39,802 bases of DNA. Origin: Crocinitomicaceae bacterium. Its GTDB lineage: Bacteria > Bacteroidota > Bacteroidia > Flavobacteriales_D > Crocinitomicaceae. Positions 32,893 through 39,802 of this stretch are shown one piece after another. A program made the translations under genes and the position numbers. Every line of letters starts with the position of its first letter. Within the stretch, counting starts at the first letter, position 1. The notes beneath the pieces are model-generated. The model searched no databases and was not told the DNA's origin. It saw nothing but the letters and a program-made list of their open reading frames with translations. Location of the stretch: NCBI GenBank assembly GCA_002709305.1, contig PAQM01000003.1, positions 2,868 through 42,669 on the forward strand. Direction: 5' to 3'.

Positions 32893-35108
32893 CAATATTA
32901 TTTACTGGTGTTACATTTAGTTTAATAGCACAACAAAATTTAAAGAAATACCTAGATTTTGCTGAAGAAAAATTTAATCAAGGTGATTATCATTATGCTA
33001 TGAAGTTTTATGAAAAAGCTATGCGATTAGATTCAAATTCTATAGATATTTTATGGAAATATGCTGAAACATGTAGAGCTTATAAAGATTATCGAAAAGC
33101 AGAATATTATTATAAAAAAGTCTATAATAGAGAAGAAGCCAGAATATACAATTCTAGCTTATTAAAAATAGCTTTAATGCAAAAGCATAATGGTAAATAC
33201 GAAAAATCTTTAGAGACATTTAAACGTGCAAAAAAGAAATATAATAAAAGCAAAAAAAGCTATAATTATCAAAAAGCTAAAAAAGAAATTGAAAGTATTA
33301 CTTGGATTAAATCGACAATCTTTGATACATCAAACACAACAATAGAAAAGCTACCAAAAACTATTAATACTAATAATTCAGAATTTGGTCATACTATATA
33401 TGACAATCAATTATTCTTCTCCAGTCTAAGAGGTGATTCAATTAGTGATACTGAAGAAGTATATACTGAAGAATATAAAACATCATTATATACTAGTGAT
33501 ATTAATAATGATTCCTTCCAAGAATCTCAACGATTAAAAGAACTATTATTCCAAAAGTATAATACAGGTAATGGAACTTTTTCTTTAGATAAAAAACGAT
33601 TTTACTTCAGTAAATGTAGAGAAAAAAACTCTCGTTATATATGTAAGATAATGGTTGCTAAATACTCAAACAATAAATGGAGTAACATAGATTCATTAGG
33701 TGAAATAATAAATGAACCTGAAGTGAGTACTACTATGCCATCTATAGGAAAGATAAATGGAGAGGAAGTGTTATTTTTTGCATCAAATAGAAAAGATAGT
33801 AAGGGAGGTCTAGATATATATTATTCCACAATAAAAAATGGTAATCAATATAAAAAAGCAATCCCCTTGAAAGAAATAAATACAATAGAAGATGATGTTA
33901 CACCTTGGTGGGATTCAATTGAACAAAAACTTTACTTTTCATCAAAATGGCATAATGGATTTGGAGGATTTGACGTACATTATTCAAAATATACCGATAA
34001 ATGGGAAGCACCAATAAATGCTGGAAAACCTGTAAATAGTAGCAATAATGACCTGTATTATTTTAAACTCGATGATAAATCTTTTATTACGTCGAATAGA
34101 ATTGGTGTTTTTTATAGTAAAAACCCAACATGTTGCAGTGATATTTTTATCATAAAAAATAAAAAAGATACAGCCAAAAAAATAGATGAAACCTTAATTG
34201 AGTTAAATAAAAGACTCCCAGTTGTTTTATATTTTCATAATGATGAACCAAATCCAAAATCAAAAGATACATTAACCGAAATTAATTATCTATCAACATA
34301 TATTAGATATAATAATATGTTAAGTGAATATCAGAATGAATATTCTAAAGACCTAACGGATATAAAAGCCAAAGAAGCCAAAATGAAGATTAAAAGTTTT
34401 TTTATTGACAAAGTCAAAAAAGGCATTTCAGATTTAGAGTTATTTCGAGACTTATTACTAAAAGAACTTAGTCTAGGAGCAAGAATTAATATTACAATTA
34501 AAGGATTTGCTAGCCCTCTAGCAAAAACAAATTACAATGTTAATTTAACTAAAAGAAGAATCTCCTCACTTATTAATTATATAAGAGAATATGATAATGG
34601 GGTATTTATACCATACCTTGATGGAACTGCAAAAAATGGAGGTGAAATAATTTTCTCACAAATACCATTTGGTGAATATAATGCTAATCAAGAAACTAGT
34701 GATAATCCTAACGATATTAAAAATTCTATATACTCAATTTCGGCTGCAAAAGAACGTAGAATTGAAATACAAAGCGTGAATTATATAAAAGATGAAACAA
34801 AATTTGCATTAACAACAAAAACACCTATAATTAACATAGGTAAACTAAATAAAGGTGAGATTATTAAAAAAGAAGTAATTATTAAAAATAGATCTTTAGA
34901 AACAATTAATATTAATAATATAAGAACTAACTGTAATTGTTTAATTGCATCAATTGATAAATCAAGTTTAGATTCAAATGAAAATGGAAAAATCACATTT
35001 ACATTAGATACAAAAAATTTAAATGGATTTAATGTCAAATCAATTACTGTACAAGAAAAAAATTCTAAAGAAAATTTAACAATTTATATTTCAACTGAAA
35101 TAGAATAA
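32874..35108 (+). CDS. PorE-like protein: TPR, PD40 propeller, OmpA-like and DUF1573 domains
   Basis: A 744-residue envelope protein. A signal peptide is at about 1-20 (LTILFTGVTFSLIAQQ). TPR repeats lie at about 24-130 (FNQGDYHYAMKFYEKAMRLD, YRKAEYYYKKVY). A WD40-like PD40 propeller is at about 170-425 (DNQLFFSSLRGD, LFFASNRKDSKGGLDIYYS, LYFSSKWHNGFGGFDVHYS). An OmpA-like peptidoglycan-binding domain is near 525-640 (TIKGFASPLAKTNYNVNLT, KRRISSLINYI). The C-terminal ~95 residues look like DUF1573 (INIGKLNKGEIIKKEVIIKN, TNCNCLIAS). T9SS PorE has TPR, PD40 and OmpA modules and links PorP-type barrels to peptidoglycan. Here the extra module sits after the OmpA-like domain. The 19-base overlap with the PorP-like gene points to a stable partnership. 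Confidence 0.85.
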   Translation: MSRLYLTILFTGVTFSLIAQQNLKKYLDFAEEKFNQGDYHYAMKFYEKAMRLDSNSIDILWKYAETCRAYKDYRKAEYYYKKVYNREEARIYNSSLLKIALMQKHNGKYEKSLETFKRAKKKYNKSKKSYNYQKAKKEIESITWIKSTIFDTSNTTIEKLPKTINTNNSEFGHTIYDNQLFFSSLRGDSISDTEEVYTEEYKTSLYTSDINNDSFQESQRLKELLFQKYNTGNGTFSLDKKRFYFSKCREKNSRYICKIMVAKYSNNKWSNIDSLGEIINEPEVSTTMPSIGKINGEEVLFFASNRKDSKGGLDIYYSTIKNGNQYKKAIPLKEINTIEDDVTPWWDSIEQKLYFSSKWHNGFGGFDVHYSKYTDKWEAPINAGKPVNSSNNDLYYFKLDDKSFITSNRIGVFYSKNPTCCSDIFIIKNKKDTAKKIDETLIELNKRLPVVLYFHNDEPNPKSKDTLTEINYLSTYIRYNNMLSEYQNEYSKDLTDIKAKEAKMKIKSFFIDKVKKGISDLELFRDLLLKELSLGARINITIKGFASPLAKTNYNVNLTKRRISSLINYIREYDNGVFIPYLDGTAKNGGEIIFSQIPFGEYNANQETSDNPNDIKNSIYSISAAKERRIEIQSVNYIKDETKFALTTKTPIINIGKLNKGEIIKKEVIIKNRSLETININNIRTNCNCLIASIDKSSLDSNENGKITFTLDTKNLNGFNVKSITVQEKNSKENLTIYISTEIE

Positions 35109-35155
35109 ATCTCTATATTTCAGAATATCTTATTTTTACAATCCTATTAATTGTA

Positions 35156-36325
35156 ATGGCGCAACAAACAAATAAAATATCTTTAAAATCAAATAAACGG
35201 TTAAAATTCATTGATATGGCTAGATCTATTGCAATCCTTCTTATGCTGGAAGGCCATTTCATAGAACATACATTTAAAGATTTTAAACCAATGATATCAT
35301 CCATTAAAGAAAATGGAAAATCTTCATCTCTTTTATTCGATTGGTGGTATTTTATGAAAGGATTTACAGCACCAATGTTTTTTGTAGTTACAGGAATTGT
35401 ATTTGTATATCTACTTGCTAAAAATGAAGAGCTTAGTTTAAAAAATAACCCTCGAATTTTTAAAGGGTTTAAAAGAGTAATAGAATTATTATTATGGGGT
35501 TACTTACTCCAGTTAAACGTACGTTATATCACTAACACATTTCATCAAGAACACCCATGGATTTTTGCCTTTCACGTACTCCAATCAATTGGAGTTGGAA
35601 TTCTTTTTCTAATTCTAATTTTCAGCTTATATAAAATATTAAATATTGGAGCTCTTTACTTATATTACTTCATTGCTGGTTCAATTATATTCTGCTTTTA
35701 TCCATATTTAAAGAGTTTAGATGAAGATGTTTTTTTACCAACAAATACTCCCGAAATAATTCAAAATATCATTCATGGACCAAAATCAGTTTTTGCAATT
35801 GTTCCATGGATGGCTTTTACATTATATGGAGGAATGATAGGTGCCTTAATCATAAAATTTCAAGATTATGTGAAAAAATATTGGTTTGCCATTTTATTTA
35901 TTTTAATCGGATTAATCCTAAACATTTTCGCTAGAGATATAGGTATTTTGTTAGATGATATATTAGATATTTTGCATCTAGAATTTAAACTAATAAAGAA
36001 TGCTTGGCTATATGGAAGACTCGGTCAGGTAATTATGGTAATTGGAGCACTAATGATAATTGAAATATCAATGAATTTTAAAGCTGATTTGCTTCTCAAA
36101 ATAGGTCAAAACACTTTACCAATATACATTTTACATGTAATAATCTTATACGGTGGGATATTTGGATTCGGATTAAATAATATTTTAAAACATTCATTAA
36201 ATGGAACTGAAGCTATCATTGGTGCAATAATTTTTATTCTGCTATTTGTAATATTTATAAAATATATTAACGTAATTAAAAGATTATTCTATTCTTTATT
36301 AGAAGCTATTCATTTAAAAAAATAA
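35156..36325 (+). CDS. DUF1624/heparan-alpha-glucosaminide N-acetyltransferase-like membrane protein
   Basis: A 389-residue integral membrane protein with about ten helices. It starts after a short basic N-terminus with the family signature KRLKFIDMARSIAILLMLEGHF (about 15-36), including the conserved histidine, followed by MKGFTAPMFFVVTGIVFVYL (about 67-86). This pattern is shared by DUF1624 and the eukaryotic lysosomal HGSNAT acyltransferases, which move an acetyl group across the membrane. The substrate in Bacteroidota is not known to me; an envelope glycan is a reasonable guess. It lies 47 bases after the PorE-like gene and may be a separate unit. Confidence 0.85.
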   Translation: MAQQTNKISLKSNKRLKFIDMARSIAILLMLEGHFIEHTFKDFKPMISSIKENGKSSSLLFDWWYFMKGFTAPMFFVVTGIVFVYLLAKNEELSLKNNPRIFKGFKRVIELLLWGYLLQLNVRYITNTFHQEHPWIFAFHVLQSIGVGILFLILIFSLYKILNIGALYLYYFIAGSIIFCFYPYLKSLDEDVFLPTNTPEIIQNIIHGPKSVFAIVPWMAFTLYGGMIGALIIKFQDYVKKYWFAILFILIGLILNIFARDIGILLDDILDILHLEFKLIKNAWLYGRLGQVIMVIGALMIIEISMNFKADLLLKIGQNTLPIYILHVIILYGGIFGFGLNNILKHSLNGTEAIIGAIIFILLFVIFIKYINVIKRLFYSLLEAIHLKK

Positions 36326-36349
36326 AATAAATTTTGATAAAATTTATTT
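36325..36349. terminator. AT-only hairpin between convergent genes (possible bidirectional terminator)
   Basis: AAATAAATTTT (36325-36335) and AAAATTTATTT (36339-36349) form a perfect 11-bp stem with loop GAT. It starts at the last base of the DUF1624 stop codon and covers the final codons of the opposite gene. T-rich sequence flanks it in both reading directions. The stem has no G-C pairs, so its strength is uncertain. Confidence 0.45.
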
Positions 36350-37378
36350 ATTTAAAATTTTATGTTTTTTGATTCTTGTTTTTTTTTTGAACGATACAAC
36401 TCTATCAAATATTTTGGTCCCACATTCTTGATCAACTTGAACTCTAACAGTATAATTTCCAGGTTTTTTATATAAATGAACCCCTTTTAAATCAAAAGAT
36501 TTTTTACCATCTCCAAATGACCACTTAATATTAGTGTCATTTTGAGAATATGTACTAGAATAAAATAATTTGTATTTTCTTCTATCTGAATTATCTAATT
36601 TTAAATTAAAAGAATAATAATTTAAATTATACTTCTTTTGTTGCAAAACATCTTGCACTTTTTTATTTATCAAATATGAGGTTTCTTTGTTAACAATAGA
36701 ATTCTCATTAGTATTCAATTCACCAAAATAAATAAAATTATAGAAAGTAGTGGCAATCAAAAATGAACCATTTATATTTGGATGAGCAGAATCAGATGCA
36801 TATAAATCAATATTAGTTTCTTTCCTAACTGACTTCCAAACAACACCTACAGGAACAACGGGAATATTATATATCTTAGCTAGATAAAAATAACCCTTTT
36901 CTATTCGATCAGCCATCTTATCAAAAGTATTTATTTCATCACGACTTAAGAAACCTTTATCATAACCCCAAGTCATAAATAATAAAATATTTGTACAAGA
37001 ATTATTCGAATAAATAGAATCAATAATTTTATTCAAAAAAGGCACTGTAGCAGTGTCAATATAATTATTATCAAAAGTCAACTCTCTACTATAACCTTGA
37101 AGAACAATATAATCCCATTTACGACTATTTATTTTATTATACATTTCAGTTCGCTCTGAATGAATCTTAAAAGAAGCCCCTGGCTCTGTGCTTTGTTCTA
37201 CTATTGCATTGTTGCCTGATTTATCTATAATCTTCTTTAAAAGAGTTGGCATTTGATTCATTTGAGTGTAACTATTTCCAATAAATAATACTTTTAAAGG
37301 TTCAATAGTTGAAGCATTAGAAATGCTAACAAAAAAAAGAATAATAAAAAAGACTATAAAAAATTTAATTCTAGACAT
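36344..37378 (-). CDS. Secreted SGNH-hydrolase-like protein (DUF4886 type) with C-terminal PKD domain
   Basis: A 344-residue protein with a signal peptide (about 1-22, cleavage near SNAST). The GDSL/SGNH-like domain has the nucleophile in IGNSYTQM (S36), the block IVLQGYSREL and the D-x-x-H pair D196/H199 (SDSAHPNINGS). This is the arrangement of DUF4886 putative esterases. A PKD-like domain covers about 270-330 (WSFGDGKKSFDLKG, YKKPGNYTVRVQV), and the C-terminus is lysine-rich. It has no T9SS sorting domain I can recognise. Likely periplasmic or surface esterase/deacetylase; the substrate is unknown. It is third in the greA-HIT operon, 6 bases downstream of the HIT gene. Confidence 0.82.
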   Translation of the reverse strand: MSRIKFFIVFFIILFFVSISNASTIEPLKVLFIGNSYTQMNQMPTLLKKIIDKSGNNAIVEQSTEPGASFKIHSERTEMYNKINSRKWDYIVLQGYSRELTFDNNYIDTATVPFLNKIIDSIYSNNSCTNILLFMTWGYDKGFLSRDEINTFDKMADRIEKGYFYLAKIYNIPVVPVGVVWKSVRKETNIDLYASDSAHPNINGSFLIATTFYNFIYFGELNTNENSIVNKETSYLINKKVQDVLQQKKYNLNYYSFNLKLDNSDRRKYKLFYSSTYSQNDTNIKWSFGDGKKSFDLKGVHLYKKPGNYTVRVQVDQECGTKIFDRVVSFKKKTRIKKHKILNK

Positions 37379-37384
37379 GAAAAT

Positions 37385-37771
37385 TTATGCTTGTGATATT
37401 TTAAGAGCAATTTCACTCATTTCACTTGATGTAAATTTTAATTTTTCTTTTGAAAAGTTTATATCATCGATATTATTTATTGGAACTAAATGAATATGAG
37501 CATGAGGAACTTCTAGACCTATTACTGAAACACCTACTCTATTACAAGGAAATACTTTTTTAATTTTATTAGAGACTTTTTTTGCAAACACCATCATTTC
37601 TCCAAGCAAATCATCTTCAATATCAAAAAAATAATCAACTTCTAATTTCGGTATAACTAATACATGGCCTTTTTGAAGGGGCATAATATCTAAAAAGGCA
37701 AGAAATTTATCGGACTCTAAAACCTTATAACAAGGAATTTCCCCACTAACTATTTTTGAAAATAATGTCAC
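37385..37771 (-). CDS. HIT-family (histidine triad) nucleotide-binding protein
   Basis: Small 128-residue HIT protein, a nucleotidyl hydrolase/transferase family acting on adenosine phosphoramidates and dinucleotides. The histidine triad is H90-A-H92-I-H94 (EVPHAHIHLVPI). The N-terminal FSKIVSGEIPCYKVLE and the GHVLVIPK strand are also typical of HINT-type proteins. It sits 2 bases after greA, an arrangement frequent in Bacteroidota, and is surely co-transcribed with it. Confidence 0.94.
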   Translation of the reverse strand: MTLFSKIVSGEIPCYKVLESDKFLAFLDIMPLQKGHVLVIPKLEVDYFFDIEDDLLGEMMVFAKKVSNKIKKVFPCNRVGVSVIGLEVPHAHIHLVPINNIDDINFSKEKLKFTSSEMSEIALKISQA

Positions 37772-37773
37772 GA

Positions 37774-38247
37774 TTATCGAGAGATAGAAATTACTTCAAA
37801 CTGAAGTGTACCATTAGGAGTTACTATATCGGCTATATCACCTACTGACTTACCAAGTAAACCTTTACCAAAAGGTGACTCAATACTAATTTTCTTTGCA
37901 GCTAAATCTGCCTCATTTTCAGCTACAATTGTAAATTCCATTTCTTGATTAGTATTTATATTTCTAATTTTAGCTTTAGATAAAATATAAACCTTAGAAT
38001 TATCAATATTTGAATCATCGATAACTCTTCCATTAGCAATGATATCTTTTAATCGAGATATCTTAGCCTCTAAAATACCTTGTGCTTCTTTAGCAGCATC
38101 ATATTCAGCATTTTCAGACAAATCCCCTTTATCTATTGCTTCTCCTATTTGTGATGAAATTAAAGGTCTTTGAACATTCTCTAGATCATATAATTCATCT
38201 TTAAGTTTTTGTAAACCTTCTAATGTATAATAATTAATCTTTGACAT
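37774..38247 (-). CDS. greA: Transcription elongation factor GreA
   Basis: GreA inserts its coiled coil into the RNA polymerase secondary channel and stimulates cleavage of backtracked RNA. The 157-residue protein has the long N-terminal coiled coil with the tip GDLSENAEYDAAKE (41-54). D42 and E45 are the acidic tip residues that coordinate the catalytic magnesium. The C-terminal FKBP-like domain follows (ISIESPFGKGLLGKSVGD). Length and motif spacing are normal. First gene of greA-HIT-SGNH, separated from the upstream porV-like gene by a terminator. Confidence 0.97.
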   Translation of the reverse strand: MSKINYYTLEGLQKLKDELYDLENVQRPLISSQIGEAIDKGDLSENAEYDAAKEAQGILEAKISRLKDIIANGRVIDDSNIDNSKVYILSKAKIRNINTNQEMEFTIVAENEADLAAKKISIESPFGKGLLGKSVGDIADIVTPNGTLQFEVISISR

Positions 38248-38263
38248 TACTCTGTTTTTGTTT

Positions 38264-38297
38264 AAACAAATAAGAGAGCCTATTATTAGACTCTCTT
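38264..38297 (-). terminator. Intrinsic terminator after the PorV/PorQ-like gene
   Basis: On the minus strand AAGAGAG (38297-38291) pairs with CTCTCTT (38278-38272). One G-T and one C-G pair extend the stem inward to nine pairs around loop TAATAATA, and the T-rich tract TATTTGTTT follows. It lies 21 bases after the stop of the porV-like gene and 16 bases upstream of greA, so it separates the two transcripts. Confidence 0.75.
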
Positions 38298-38318
38298 CTA
38301 TAAAACACCTAATAAAAT

Positions 38319-39383
38319 TTATTTTAAACTAATAGTAGCCCCTACTGTATGGATAATGCCAAAAACACCAGCAAAACGAGCAGCGTATTCAATACCTAAA
38401 GCGCTTTTGCTTTCTCCAACTAATGCATCGATAGAAAATCCTGCTGTTGGACCGACTAAAGCATTTGATCTATTCTCGGCACTAAATAGGTTCTTCTCAT
38501 AAACAAAACCACCACTTAAATTAAATGCTACTTTTTCAGCTGACATTGCATAAGCTAAACCTAAACGATATTGATCAGAAGAAAATGAATTAGCAGTAAA
38601 TCCTAAAGCAAGATTAATTTTATTTTTTTCATTCAAAATAAAATCATAAGAACCACCAATAACTAATAAAGAAGGTAATTCATAACTTGCTGATCTTTGT
38701 TCCAAAGAGGCTACATTACCTGTTGCGGTATAAAACACTTGATTAGCTAAACCATCACCTTTAAATTTAACCGTAGGTCCAACATTTTTAAGTGCGATAC
38801 CAAATTTTATCTGATCTTGTTCTCCTGTCACATATCTAATTCCTGCATCAAAAGCAATCCCTGAAGATTTTAAATTTGAAATATTTTCAGATATAACTTT
38901 AAAATTAATACCACCATATATTGAACTTGAAAATGCTCTAGCGTATCCTATATTAAATATATTTGCCCTTGGAGAGAAAAAACCTATGTTACCTTCAGGA
39001 TTTGCAACAGTTGTAATAGGAATATCACCATAATTCATAGATTGAACACTTACAGCAATAACATCTGACTCTGTTATTCTTTGGGCAATTCCTGCACTAT
39101 TTAAAGAAATACCAGCAGTACCCATCCAATTAGAGTAATTAAATTTAATTTGTGTCTTATCTGTAAAAGCTAAACCAGCAATATTTACAAATGTTGCCTC
39201 CAATCCATTAACACAAGATATTCCAACATCACCCATTGAGGCACTTCTAGCCCATGGATTAACTAACATATGAGACGCACCAGCTGAACCAACACGATCT
39301 TCATTACCAGCAATAACATTAAAAGAAGATAGGATTAGTATTCCTATTAATGTATTCTTTATTTTAAAAATTGAATTATTCAT
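38319..39383 (-). CDS. PorV/PorQ-family outer-membrane protein
   Basis: A 354-residue FadL-like beta-barrel with a signal peptide (about 1-25, cleavage near VIAGN). The family opening SAGASHMLVNPWARSASMGDVG (about 33-54) and GLEATFVNIAGLAFTDKTQIKF (about 60-81) are the signature of PorV/PorQ proteins. PorV and PorQ act in the T9SS attachment complex, shuttling cargo to the sortase PorU. Genomes carry several paralogues. This one follows a gene encoding a large secreted protein (not PorU) by 19 bases, so I do not call it PorV itself. Confidence 0.9.
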   Translation of the reverse strand: MNNSIFKIKNTLIGILILSSFNVIAGNEDRVGSAGASHMLVNPWARSASMGDVGISCVNGLEATFVNIAGLAFTDKTQIKFNYSNWMGTAGISLNSAGIAQRITESDVIAVSVQSMNYGDIPITTVANPEGNIGFFSPRANIFNIGYARAFSSSIYGGINFKVISENISNLKSSGIAFDAGIRYVTGEQDQIKFGIALKNVGPTVKFKGDGLANQVFYTATGNVASLEQRSASYELPSLLVIGGSYDFILNEKNKINLALGFTANSFSSDQYRLGLAYAMSAEKVAFNLSGGFVYEKNLFSAENRSNALVGPTAGFSIDALVGESKSALGIEYAARFAGVFGIIHTVGATISLK

Positions 39384-39402
39384 TTCAAATTATTTTTTAG
39401 TA

Positions 39403-39802
39403 TTAAATACCTTGTAAGTCAATTTGTCTCATACCACCAAAGAATTTTAAAACTCTTTCTCCTATACCAGGAACATCAACATGTATTAAATAAACACCTC
39501 CAGCTACAGGTATATTTTTATGATTATTTAAATCCCAATCAATAGAAGTTGTAGTATTATCTTTCTTAAATGTTCTAACTAACTTTCCGTTTGTTGTATA
39601 AATTTTAATCGTACAACGATCCGGTAAATTTGTTATTTTCACCCTTGTATCTAACCTGTTTCTTTCATATTCAGAATATGCAAAATATGGATTAGGAACT
39701 ACATTAATTAAATCCAAAGCACTTGTTAATTCATCTGCGCTTCCAAGTTCCGTAGCTATATCACTTGTGTTCCAAGAATACATAGGCTTACCTCCATTTG
39801 GT
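39403..39802 (-). CDS. C-terminal end of a large secreted protein with FlgD/type A-like terminal domain (cut by window edge)
   Basis: The frame is open to the last base of the window, so the methionine at 39783 is internal and the gene continues beyond. The visible ~133 residues contain NVVPNPYFAYSEYERNRLD, RVKITNLPDRCTIKIYT, NGKLVRTFKKD, then VAGGVYLIHVDVPGIGER and KFFGGMRQIDLQ. This is the terminal module found on large Bacteroidota proteins encoded directly upstream of PorV/PorQ-family genes, related to FlgD Ig-like/T9SS sorting domains. The 19-base gap to the PorV/PorQ gene suggests one operon. The function of the main body cannot be judged from this piece. Confidence 0.8.
   Translation of the reverse strand, partial: PNGGKPMYSWNTSDIATELGSADELTSALDLINVVPNPYFAYSEYERNRLDTRVKITNLPDRCTIKIYTTNGKLVRTFKKDNTTTSIDWDLNNHKNIPVAGGVYLIHVDVPGIGERVLKFFGGMRQIDLQGI

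Overview
The window is a dense, strongly AT-rich piece of a Bacteroidota (Flavobacteriia-like) chromosome. The evidence for this lineage is: gliding-motility/type IX secretion (T9SS) cargo proteins with CHU_C-type or type A C-terminal domains, PorP/SprF-like and PorV/PorQ-like outer-membrane proteins, a six-gene Na+-translocating NADH:quinone reductase operon, menaquinone genes, and several copies of the Bacteroidota promoter element TAnnTTTG in front of genes. No gap without a gene exceeds about 150 bases. I see no tRNA, rRNA, CRISPR array, insertion sequence or phage gene. It reads as ordinary core genome rather than an island.

Layout. 1-191 (-): start of a rhodanese-domain gene cut by the window edge. 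306-4080 (+): menA and menC (menaquinone synthesis), a small cytochrome-like lipoprotein whose haem motif has lost its histidine, a class III CoA-transferase and a GNAT acetyltransferase, closely packed. 4077-9384 (-): a small membrane protein, an M42 aminopeptidase and a 1188-residue secreted SBBP/PKD/CHU_C protein. 9464-17190 (+): an FMN-dependent nitronate monooxygenase-like enzyme, an M16 peptidase pair, a 1094-residue CHU_C surface protein and a heptosyltransferase-like GT9. 17200-25725 (-): GNAT, nqrFEDCBA (transcribed nqrA to nqrF), and a secreted protein with seven tandem 50-52 residue repeats and a type A sorting domain. 25768-27438 (+): pruA. 27446-29924 (-) and 30052-31804 (+): phenylacetyl-CoA epoxidase genes split into paaABCD on one strand and paaE plus a short-chain dehydrogenase on the other, diverging from a 127-base region that carries a promoter-like element for each side. 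31885-36325 (+): PorP/SprF-like protein, an overlapping TPR-PD40-OmpA-like-DUF1573 protein, and a DUF1624-type membrane acyltransferase. 36344-39802 (-): C-terminal fragment of a large secreted protein, PorV/PorQ-family protein, a terminator, then greA, a HIT protein and an SGNH-PKD secreted protein.

How it fits together. Menaquinone made with MenA/MenC is the expected electron acceptor of Na+-NQR, which would energise the inner membrane with a sodium gradient. PruA (proline catabolism) and PaaABCDE (aromatic catabolism) feed central metabolism. The T9SS-related proteins and their cargo (three complete secreted proteins plus one fragment) form the cell-surface component. I did not find a clearly novel multi-gene system. 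The best leads are the CxxCD haem-less cytochrome-like lipoprotein, the four-domain PorE-like protein ending in DUF1573, the divergent paa arrangement with facing promoters, and the unusual FMN-attachment motifs in NqrB and NqrC.
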